This document shows, piece after piece, positions 54,613-64,000 of a DNA stretch of 64,000 nucleotides. The stretch lies in assembly GCA_030340625.1 (NCBI GenBank), contig JAOPHQ010004838.1:30001-94000 (forward strand). The letters are read 5' to 3'. Made by a program: the position numbers and the translations under genes. Numbering within the stretch: position 1 is the first letter of the stretch; every line of letters starts with the position of its first letter. The notes under the pieces were generated by a model that made no database searches, was not told the DNA's origin, and saw only the letters and a list, made by a program, of their open reading frames with translations. This stretch comes from Merluccius polli (Eukaryota > Chordata > Actinopteri > Gadiformes > Merlucciidae).

Positions 54613-55909
54613 CAGTAAGGCCAATTACAAACAAATTACAGACGACTTTTGCCGCTAAACACTTAATACTTACTGGTTCTTGTTCAAATCCTATACCAAC
54701 GCATAACATGTTCGGCATCCTCTTTTTTTACATTTTTAAATCATTCGTCGTTTTTTCTTATTCGGCATGCAGAGAGCCAGATATCCTATCAATACCACAA
54801 ACAGGGACTTGATGCCTGGCTAGCCTGCTGAGTGCATTGCTGCCTGCTGAGCTTAAAATCCCACTCCACTCCCCATGTGTGTCCCCCAGATTGGTTCAGT
54901 GCTGCTTTGCAGGCGCCAAGACCCAACTTGGGGGAGAAATCATTAACTGATAGCAGCAAAGAGGGAGACATCATGAAGACATGCGTGTGGAGGGAGATAG
55001 ATTGACAGATAAAGTGGATGGAGAGGGAGAGATGGGCCAGTCCCTCACCTGGAGATACCATAATGTTACTGAACATATTACGGTTATCGTGATACGAACA
55101 ACTGTCGGTGGACACCTTTCCTCTTCCCTACCACATGGAAACGTTGAACAACGGACGTTCAGATTCTACAAATGGCATAACAATGACATCATGTGTTAGG
55201 TTTAGGGGAATTACCTTGCTATGGTTTGGACTTCGTCAACCGGTACGAAGCTCAATAATGTTGGACAGAAATGTGGTTTTTTTTTTACATTGTTGATCCC
55301 CTCTGTATACTTATGTGTGCATTATTGAAAAGGTCTGTTGAGGAGAATCTTCGGAAGACTGTAGAAGTGGAGATGAAGGCTGAGTTTGAGCTGTTTTTAC
55401 ATCCTGTCTTTCAGAGCAATCTGGTGCCAAAAAAGCCATCTGTTAAACTTTAGAACGTCAACTTCAAATTGTTTTTTTAAGGAAGCTGCATGAGTTTCTG
55501 CAGATATCATTAGTCTTCAAATGGCAATACAAAGTTCAGTAATGTTGACACTGTTTACAGATGTCTTTGGTTATACTTTTTAGTATAAAAATGGCCAGCA
55601 CAATTTAAATAAGAAAATGCCACCACAAACAATATTCTTTTGTTTGTCTCCAGTCCAAGTAAATTTCAATTATTGTATGCTCTTAGGCCTTTGCATTATT
55701 TATAAGAAAAGCATAGTGCGTGTGAAGTTGTTGTTGTCCTTATGGTCATTACAAAGGATTAAGGGTTACCTTTTATCGGCCATAAACAACATTGTTTTCC
55801 AGTCATGTTAAATCAAGCGTTTGTTGAAAAATCGTGAGTGTTTATGGTTTGGAGATGTTTGCCATCCATGATGCATGCTCTTTATTGATGGCTCATGTCT
55901 AAATGTACC

Positions 55910-56110
55910 AGCACTGTAGACACAGTGAGGCAGAGGGAGCGAGAACACCCCTGAAGAGGGCTATGTTAAGCCCCCCGACGCCACGGCCGCTGTTAGAAGG
56001 GGAGAGTTCAATTTAATTAGAGGAGCTTAATGCAGCCTTTTATGAGCCCTTGAGGGGCTTCTTCTCCTCCTCCTCTTCCTACATATTCATGGTTCTTCCG
56101 GCACTCTTGT
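55910..56110. promoter_or_regulatory. Candidate regulatory block
   Basis: Unique DNA with CCCGACGCCACGGCCGCTGT, then TTTAATTAGAGGAGCTTAAT and CTTTTATGAG, followed by a CTCCTCCT tract. Mixed GC- and TAATTA-containing sequence in a gene desert resembles developmental enhancers. Conservation was not tested. Confidence 0.25.
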
Positions 56111-56439
56111 TCAGATAATGAAACCTGCAACAAGGGTAGACTTGGGTACATTCAGTGCTTCTACAAAAGGCCCAGAGGTCCAATGCATGCTCATAAGATG
56201 CACTGGTATAGGGACAGGTCTGAGAGCGTTTTATTGCTGTGTTTGCCATGATCACCCAATATATATGTTGTTAATTTACAGTCATGGACAGAGAATCTTA
56301 CTGGCTAAATGGTGAAAACAATTTGTTATGGAAACGGCATTTCCCAGCCAACCACGAGTAGGCCTTACTCAAAGCAAAACCAGGGCTGTAAAATGCAAAC
56401 GATCATCACAACCGTAATGACGACCGTTAAAAAGGCAGC

Positions 56440-56720
56440 AACCAAATGAGGGGTCACTGCTAGTGGCAGCTGAGTGATATTTAGTGTTACTCAGACTCCA
56501 GAGGCTTGACAATAAATAACCATAATGAGAACCATTTCCTCCAGCCATTACCCTGTGCTAATTAGTATTGCTTAGGCTTCCCATTAACAACAACCATACC
56601 AGGTGTAAGGGCAACGGGACGGCAGTATTGCTGAAATTCATGATCACACGGCCTGTCTGAAAATAATGTGTTAATTAATGTTCCCTTGACCAGAGAACAA
56701 GTTAAACATGTGAATGGAGC
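56440..56720. promoter_or_regulatory. Candidate regulatory block
   Basis: Unique DNA holding GACAATAAATAACCATAATG, GTGCTAATTAGTATTGC, CATTAACAACAACC and GTGTTAATTAATG. Many homeodomain- and Sox-type cores lie in 280 bases with no repeats. Inference only. Confidence 0.25.
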
Positions 56721-57460
56721 TTTGCTAAAGGGATATGCATTTTGTCAACACATTTTTGGAAAACAACAAACAAAGACAACACAAAATGTTATTTTGTGAG
56801 GGTTTCCTGTCATTATGTCTATTTTCTTCTCCCAATATGGTTTCTCCGCAAAGGTGATTTGATTAACCACAATATAGGACAATGGATCTGGATCCCATGC
56901 CAAGTGTTACACAGATAGAAATGCACATAGAAATTATGCTAATGCATCCTAATTGCTTTGGTGGATTGAAAAAAATACAAAATAAAATATATACGTATAA
57001 TCAATTACAATAATGCAGACCATCCTCTCCAGTTTCTCACCGGTGCATTAATGGCTATTTGTGACAGCTTTAACAGGAGGCAGAGGGAAAGCAATGCAAC
57101 ACTGGTAGAATGAGTGCCAATTTAATTTCCTTGTCCGTGTGGAGGCATATGGTCACTGACATTCATTACTGGCACATCATTATAAACATGGCTTTCCTCA
57201 CTTGGAAATGATCAATTTTCTGGTAATTCAATAAATAAATAGTCTAAATAACCACATGGTAAAGCCTATTTTGTATACTCCTGTGTGAAGTAAATAATTG
57301 ACGAAACATTTTTTACTAGCCTATATTACTGAAATTAATACTTTGTCTCCTCTGGCTGTTTCCTTCATTACATCAATAATTCATGTATTAAAGGTGCTTT
57401 ACATAAGATTTAAGAACTATAGAGTGAGTATTATTTGTTAGAAATGCCATAACCATCCAT

Positions 57461-57817
57461 CAGCTATTAGTGAGTGAAATGCGCTGCAAGAATATCTGTT
57501 TCTAGTTGAGTGCGTCGGCAACTGCATGAGACCATTTAGATTTTAGACCACTCCTGGCTCATTTCTGACCAATCAGGGACCAATCATCTCTCAATCAGGG
57601 CATCTCTTCCCTGATTGGTTTGGGGAATCTATCTTGCCTGTCAATCAACGTGTGAGCACACAGTGTTTTCATAGCAACACCACAGATGCATGAATGCAAA
57701 CCTTCTCAAGGGGGGAGAAATGTATAGGGAGTAGAGAGGGAGGGGACATTTTCTTCTGCTCTTTCCTGCTCTCTCTCTCTCTTTATGGCTCTCGCATCTT
57801 ACCGACAGCACCTTTTA
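57461..57817. repeat. Dispersed repeat, copy 2
   Basis: Second copy of the element at 22087-22377, same strand. It shares the CAGCTATTAGTGAGTGAAAT start, AATCAGGGCATCTCTTCC, CTGATTGGTTTGG, TTGCCTGTCA, GGAGAAA, the CT-rich stretch and the CGCATCTTACCGACAGCA end. It is about 65 bases longer because of a duplicated CCAATCAGGGACCAATCATC-type segment and extra sequence after CTGTCAATCA. Confidence 0.75.
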
Positions 57818-57949
57818 AGACGGTGAGCTGTGGGATGGTTCATAATGGAAGCAGAAGGACATTCCTTGATTCATGAACTTTTAGGGTTTCATATTTCTCC
57901 CATATTTCCTCTGCTCACTTCACAGCCACAGCATCTCTCCTCATATTGG

Positions 57950-58220
57950 TTCACCATCACAGGCTAAGAGCGGAGATGAAACGGGCACTGGGAGCCGCGT
58001 GCCCACCAAAGTGCTGGAGCTAATGACCCCCTCATCCAGACATTGCGGCGTTCACTTCACTCGCCTATGAACTCCTCCTCATTGAGGCGGAGGAGGAGGA
58101 GGAGGAAGCTGCACAGTGTCACACAAGTCCTCCTCTGTTGAAGCGTTGGAAGTCCTCTGCCAAACAGCCAGCGCATCGCCAACAGCTCAGACGACGTCCC
58201 AGAGGAGGTCATTAAGACCA
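57950..58220. promoter_or_regulatory. Candidate regulatory block
   Basis: GC-richer unique sequence with GGAGCTAATGACCCCCTCAT, a GGAGGAGG purine tract and CCAGCGCATCGCC. No coding frame. Possible conserved noncoding element. Confidence 0.2.
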
Positions 58221-61200
58221 GGATGAGCGCTTTCTTACAATATGGACCATCTATTGTCAGCGGAGCAGGAGAAAAGTGTGTGTGGGGGGGTGCGTGTGTG
58301 GGGGGGTGCGTGTGTGTGTGCGTGGATAAAGAGCGATAAAAGTTGTGTGTGAGAGAGAGAGAGAGGGAGAAACAATTGAATAGTGTCAGGCAGACATCAG
58401 AGAAAGAAAAACAAACTCCCTACAACAATATTGGTTGATGGGGCAATCAAAGTTCCAGTTTCTGAAACAAGAAGAAAAAAAAAACCAATACACTTGAGAT
58501 GGATCTGCTTTGACCATTACCTGGCCCCTTAGCTGCTATGTCTCTCTAGTGGCAAGCAGGCTTCTGCTCTGCTAAAACCCCCCATCATGGGAACAGCCGC
58601 TGAAACATTTGTTGTTCATAATGACTGCATTACAGCTTGTTTGCTTTACGGCTGCAGCACTGTGTGTTTGTCCTTCTTTGCGCCGCTCCCCTGAGGGTTG
58701 CTGGGATATAGCAGATATAGTCCTATCAAGTATGCCGTCCCGTCCGGCCCGCTTGTCCTCCGTCGCTCGGTGCTCCTGGTGATGTGCAGTGAATCCGTCG
58801 CAATGGATCACTGGCCTGAATTCACAATGAGGTCCTACTAGTCTTACTCATTGGCTTCACTAAGCTTTATTGGTTTAGTTTGCCGCTGTTTCTGCCTAAT
58901 GAATAGTTAATGTGATATCATGCGCTATGAGCCATAGACCATTTCCTGTGTTTATTGACTGCTTAAAGCCTCCATATCACTTAATCTCTTTTTTTCCCTC
59001 TTACTTGCAAAGAACTATCCCGGTGATAATCTTTCTCTTGTGCTGGTATTTATAATTTGCATTTGGTAATTGGTTTGCCACAGTGAATATGTAATTGCCA
59101 GCTAGTGAGGAGTGTTCAGGAACCCCCCCCCCCTGCATCGAACTCCACCAAACAGACTAACAATGGAGTCATCAAATGTGACTCAAGGTGTGCTTTTTCT
59201 CTCCACAGTCGGAGCATAATGCGCGTCTGTCTGGAGATGCTGCCCCCAATCCTATCTCGCGCTCGTCAGACCCAGGATCCCTGTCGAGGTCTTAATTGCA
59301 TCTCTCGGTAATCCTGTTGCTTGTCAGGAATGCTGTCGCCAGTAGCACAGAATAGATAAACACCAGACCGAGAGGGGGGGCAGGAACGGCACACACACAC
59401 ACACACCTGCCTTCCTTCAAGACCACAGGATGCGCGTGAGGACTTTGATGTCATATATGTACATAAATATAAATAGTCCGACCCTTCACATTACAGATTC
59501 AAAGGAGAACAGCAAAGCAAAAGCAAAGGGTTTTGATGGATCGCGTGCGCCTTTCAGAAGTCGTTTGGTTCCTTTTACGCAAACTTGATTCACATAGCAA
59601 GATATCACATTGGATAAACAAGAAATCAATCAGATGTGTGTGTTTTGGCAAGAAGAAGAAACACAAGCCTCACACCTTTTGTGAAGTCACTGCTGGAGGG
59701 ACTTGGAATCGTGCTGTGTCCTCAATAAAGTTGATGGGGGAAATGAAACCATTAATGCACATTTATTACCGTATCTAGAGAGCCATCATGGACCAACATT
59801 TGCACATCACAGGGTCTATTTGCTTTTGGAAAACAAAAACATTGTGATAGATGGTGCTAGCTCTCTTAATACCTCAATTTAGCATTCAAGCTTAATTGTA
59901 CTGCCTTGTGATGCCTTGGAGTCGATTTCCTGGTGATGCGGCCCACAAGAGATGTACAGACCGTTTTAAATTACGGCTAGCCAATCACTTACTTAACAAT
60001 AGTGTCAGATTAGGACATTTTAATTATTAGGTGGATGGTGGATTTTTTAATTTGTTTGCTTTGTTTTGTGTGTGTGTGTGTGTGTGTGGGGGGGCGGGGG
60101 GGTCGCAATAGATGGTGTTTGTGGTTTTAATAGGCTCGTTATCTGTTTCACTAAGCTATCGCATTCATCTTAGCTATCGTATGTGTTTTTGTGACTACAG
60201 TCCATTTAGCTCCCTGTGTCTGTTTTTTTCTCTGACCCGTCTTTGTCACAAGTTTGGCAAATCCTCCCATGCAGCTAATGGCGGCGTGTGCTATCCTTGT
60301 GAGTAGAAAGCTGTGGACCAAAAAAAAAATGCAAGCAAAGAGGCACTCAGTGTAGGTCTACTAATCACCTACAGCTGAGGTGCTGCCAACAGGGGGAGGA
60401 TTCGTCTGCCATGGCCACAACCAAAGATGGCCGTTGTGATTTTGATTAACGCTCAAGTCGACAGGCCAAAACAACCCCCCCCCCCCCATTACCACACACA
60501 AACTGTTTCCAGGGTGACTTTGATCCCGTGCAGGGCTCAAAAGAAGAGAGAGGTGAGATTCATTCTCTGCCGTCATTAACTTGAGTACCTTTTGCCCAGC
60601 TGAAAATGTACAAGTATTGACCTCAAGTGTCCACCAGCACCTTGACAAAGTGTAGCCACGGCTCTGGAGACATTAGTGGCCAGGCGCTGTGAAGCCCAGC
60701 TGGTGATGCATGTAGCCACAGTGGACTTGGAGCCAGTTACTTATGGAGGTGACAAATTGCCTTAACTGGGGTCCTGGTCCCACCGTGGCGCCGAGTATGT
60801 GTGAGCAGGTCGATACCGGACGCAGGGAGGTGACATCTACTGTTAGCCCCATTGTTTCTGCTTAATAGAGGAGCCAAAGGGCACAAGTCAAAGGTCACAG
60901 ACCAGAGAGAGGAACGAGTGATTACGAAGAATTCTTAAGGTCAAAAGGCCAGCCATGTGTGTTGTTTGTCCCCGCAAACTTTGACGTGTCAAAACAAACA
61001 TGTATTTATGTTATGTTATGGTATTTATGTTTAATTGGGCATGTACATTGGTCTTGTGTCTAGTCGAGTTTATATTTGCAGAGGTTTGTGTCTTATCAGC
61101 CTAAAATAAACAGAATTTCAGGGTTTTTAGTAGGGATGCATCAATATGAATATTATAGGCCGAAACCGATATTGATTATTTATTCCATTGGTTATGGTGT

Positions 61201-61380
61201 CATCAACTGCGGTTGCATGTAAACACAGCAACGTGGACCGAAATTGTTGCAATTTAATTCCTCAAGTGTCGCGGTTCAAAACTACAGCTAAATGCGCGGT
61301 GAACAGTTGACGGCGAGTGTTGTTGGGCTGTAAAAGGCTCTGTATTGCAGAGAACCCTCATGCTACTGAATTAAAATGCA
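58221..61380. other. Gene-free stretch
   Basis: No supported exon. It includes a G-rich GT block (58283-58322), short CA and GT runs (about 59390 and 60067) and a unique GC-balanced segment 60590-60860 that could be regulatory. A degenerate GGGATGCATCAATATGAATA start near 61133 resembles a DNA-element end. Confidence 0.35.
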
Positions 61381-62282
61381 GCGGGCACGGTGGCTCAGTG
61401 GCTAACACTGTCTCCTTGCAGCCCCAGAGAGCTGTGTTTTGTTTGTGCTTCCTGTCTTGTAGAGTTTGCATGTTTTCATCCAATTTGCGTGGGTTTCTAT
61501 GTGACTCCCTGGTCTTTTTCCTTGGCAGGTTTCCCTGGCATCATAAATCATAATGTAACGTTCAAACAAAAACATTTTAGAGGACAGGCTGTGTGCATAT
61601 GTGTAGTACTGAACTGTGTGTATATGTTATTTACATGTAACCTGACCAAGATTTCAAAGTTGACTTTCTTGAATCACTACATTGCATAAATGGTCAAAAA
61701 CGACCTAAAGGAAAGCAGACCAGTCAAGATAAACTACCCACAGACTATATTGTTATGCCTAATTAGGTTAGGCTTTCTTTAGAGGCAAGATATTATAGCG
61801 TCATCTTATATTTGAGACGTCATTTTAGTGACGGCATGCTTGGTGACGGCATGCTTGGTGCTTTAAGTAATGTCTTCTTGGTGTTTAGCATGCTGCGTAA
61901 CAGCTACCAGTGGACTGCTGCTCCTTTCCTGCAGTCGCCGCTGCACCGCCACTACCCGTGAGCCCTATCAATCCAACATTTACACTCACATCGCCAACGA
62001 GAGCGAGAGAGAGCGAGAGCTCATTAGCGGCGCAATCCGCTCACTGACTATCCCTATAGCATTCCTCCAGGTACGTCTGGATCCTCCCACCTCCAAAGAC
62101 ATGCTGGCTCGGCTAATTGGAGGCTAAATTGGACCCTAAATTCCCCCAGTCGGGATTGTCTCCCCCGCCTTGTGCTTATTGACAGTCAGCTGGTGGGATA
62201 GCCCCCCCACCCCTCCAACCTCCCTCCCTCTCCCAGCCCTGATCAGGTTTAAGTAGAGAAAGAAAATGGATGGAAGACATGA
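61380..62282 (+). mobile_element. tRNA-derived SINE, split and decayed
   Basis: The head at 61380-61560 reads GCGGGCACGGTGGCTCAGTG (A-box TGGCTCAGTGG), loses its B box and continues GAGTTTGCATGTTTTCATCC and GCGTGGGTTTCTATG. The matching later part appears about 500 bases on: ATCCTCCCACCTCCAAAGAC, ATGCTGGCTCGGCTAATTGG, GAGGCTAAATTGG, then the tail AGAAAATGGATGGA at 62259-62272. The roughly 500-bp intervening DNA (about 61560-62070) is read as an insertion into the SINE or local duplication. Confidence 0.6.
61827..61859. repeat. Short tandem duplication, 15-bp unit
   Basis: TGACGGCATGCTTGG occurs twice in tandem, followed by TGC, inside the sequence separating the two SINE halves. Confidence 0.85.
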
Positions 62283-63560
62283 GGTGTCCAAAAGAGTGAG
62301 GTAGTGCTGTCAGCTTCAGTTGATTGCATCAACCAATAACTTTAACGGGAACTTTTCAGCCCTGCATATGGCTTATGCAATATCCATATATTTTGTCTAA
62401 TATGCTAAAAATACCACATGTTATTTTTGCTGTTTTTTGTGGCCTCATGATAAATCAATTATAATGATTATGAGTTATGATTGTCATATAATACATCGAC
62501 TATGAGTGTATGATTAATTGCAGCCCTAAAGTGAATGTGTCTTGTCGGATGTGTATTTACATGACTGGTGACTGAATGATTGACCAAGCAGTGTGACTTG
62601 GGTGGCTGGGAAGGTTATTACAGGGCTGTCACTTGCAATAATCATCAGAATAATCGACAATAATCAAAATTATCATAAATTGCTGCTCTATGAGGTACAC
62701 AACTGATAGGAAGGGAAGTGTAGAAGGGGGCAGATGTACATCTCGCAAACACACTCTCCACTCTCACCTGGTTTCATTTTTCCGAGCAATCATCGACAAG
62801 GACAGGTTTATTTTAAGGCCCACGAGGGTGCCGCTCTTTGTTAGTGTTGTTGCGGTGCAACCTCTCCCCAAAACCGCTTGTCAATCTTTATAAAAACTGT
62901 TTCCTCAGCGTGTATCCAGAGGAACACCTCCTGAGGTGCTTGACTGACATGATAAAATGAATAGTAAACGCTTCCTTAGATTGACTGTCAATTATTATGT
63001 TAATGTGGGCTCTCATCCCGGTGTGTACATTAGACATGGAGCGGGGCACAGTCACAGCACCTCGACTACAGATGGCAATGCTTCTGACCTGGACCATCTC
63101 GAGACACGGGGAAAAAATACATTCATAGCGCAAAACAAGGAGTCATACCTCTCTACAGCCTCGCTACATTGAACTTACTTTTGATGAAGTGAGTTTTGCC
63201 TTCAGACTGATTTGTCGCGGCAAGCGGCGTTGCGTTTGGAAGCCGCCAAAATGCTGGCGAATCAGTGCCACATCTATAATGAGTCCTACAGTGCGCCAGA
63301 CGAAAATAAGTTGTCCTTGTTTGTGGGCTGTCTTGTCAGCCTGGGTTTCATAACATGCTTTCAAGGCAGCCGCAGGCCCTGAGTCCTGTCTGACTCTTAT
63401 ACAGCCATTATGTGATAACAGAATTACCAGTGTTTCACAGCCCTTGGTGGAAAGTAACAGCAAGGGAATACTGAAGTAGCCTCTTGTCTGTCCCCACTTT
63501 CACATCCACAGCGGGAGGTCACAGGGTCGAATCCCCGACGGACACGAAAGTGAACAATCT
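62283..63560. other. Gene-free stretch with hAT-like MITE scraps
   Basis: ATTAATTGCAGCCCTAAA at 62513-62530 resembles the right end of the element at 34335-34603. ACAGGGCTGTCACTTGCAAT near 62621 and AATAATCGACAATAATC nearby look like related scraps. No exon was recognised. Confidence 0.35.
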
Positions 63561-64000
63561 TGTGGACAAGCTGGAGCGTATGCAAAACAACGCGGCTTTG
63601 TCATTGGCTGTGCGCACCTTAAATATTCCCTCTCTCCGCCTCTAATTAGGCTTTGATCTCGCTAACAATCAGGAAGGGGACGTGACTTGCCGTGCGCACC
63701 TGACCGTTTTCACCGTGTAGCGGAGAAGAGGTGAACTCTCCCGGGGCGGAAACAGAGGAGTGGGAGGCGTGGAGAAAATATGTTACGTTTTTTTGCTTTG
63801 CTATTTTTTTTTTTGTATTCCGTATTTCCTGCATGAGTGGAGCCGAGGGCAGCCTTTGGTTGGGTCTGCTTTTGTCTCCTGCTCTCTCCCTTGTGTTTCC
63901 CTCATCTGTTTCTTGCCTCACGCTTGACATTTCTTCTCCATATAGGTCAGTCACTACAGGAGTTGGAGTGCGTATATGTGGGTGGCTGCCGGAGTCGTCG
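63560..64000. promoter_or_regulatory. CpG-containing segment at the window end
   Basis: The last 440 bases are less AT-rich, with GTGCGCACC twice (63610 and 63692), CTCTAATTAGGC, CCGGGGCGGAAAC and a possible acceptor TCTCCATATAG at 63945. It could be a promoter or 5' exon of the next gene, or a conserved noncoding element. The window ends before this can be decided. Confidence 0.25.

Larger units (their letters stand above)
54621..57460. other. Gene-free stretch with candidate conserved noncoding blocks
   Basis: No supported exon. Two segments stand out as unique, nonrepetitive and rich in homeodomain-type TAATTA/ATTAAT cores (55910-56110 and 56440-56720). The rest is AT-rich and unremarkable. 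Confidence 0.35.

Noticed and set aside
63515..63540. tRNA gene suggested by GGTCGAATCCCCG
   Set aside because: Only a box B-like string. I found no A box or cloverleaf around it.

Overview
This window reads as vertebrate, most likely teleost, nuclear DNA. It has short conserved coding exons with GT-AG introns, very dense CA/GT and TA microsatellites, many short nonautonomous DNA transposons, tRNA-derived SINEs and a broken L2-like LINE. There are no operons, phage genes or CRISPR arrays. All recognised genes lie on the + strand.

Layout. (1) 1-9930: the 3' end of a tomosyn gene, best matched to stxbp5l (tomosyn-2): six exons, the R-SNARE tail and a roughly 2.9-kb 3'UTR. Its last intron holds the LINE, itself split by a terminal-repeat insertion. 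(2) 10380-17800: complete poglut2 (kdelc1), an ER protein O-glucosyltransferase of ten coding exons ending in KDEL. (3) 18248-20150: complete tex30, a small alpha/beta hydrolase of five exons. (4) 20267-23578: complete nepro, nine exons, including one intron with clear U12-type splice signals. Genes 2 to 4 are packed head to tail with gaps of about 450 and 115 bp between polyA signal and next ATG. (5) About 25580-42040: ralb, a Ras-like GTPase with a proposed distant noncoding first exon, four coding exons and a 1.3-kb 3'UTR. (6) 42046-64000: no recognisable coding exon. It holds microsatellites, MITEs, SINEs and several GC-richer or TAATTA-containing blocks that look like candidate regulatory elements. 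In human the gene beyond RALB is INHBB, then GLI2, so this may be the start of that regulatory landscape (inference).

The genes do not form a pathway. They cover exocytosis control (tomosyn), ER glycosylation (poglut2), an uncharacterised hydrolase (tex30), a nucleolar protein (nepro) and exocyst/vesicle signalling (ralb). Their human counterparts map to 3q13 (STXBP5L, NEPRO), 13q33 (POGLUT2-TEX30) and 2q14 (RALB), so the window is a rearranged synteny block.

Points worth a second look: a U12 intron in nepro; a GC-AG intron in poglut2; two single-base insertions in homopolymers that break conserved exons of stxbp5l and ralb (probably assembly errors); a TRIM-like element nested in a LINE with a 5-bp target duplication; a hAT-type MITE with a perfect 8-bp duplication; a two-copy dispersed repeat shared by 22.1 and 57.5 kb; a 590-bp ACT/AGT triplet array in poglut2 intron 1; and microsatellites or poly-C tracts built directly into splice sites. 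I found no wholly new biological system. The strongest signals are genomic and splicing oddities.
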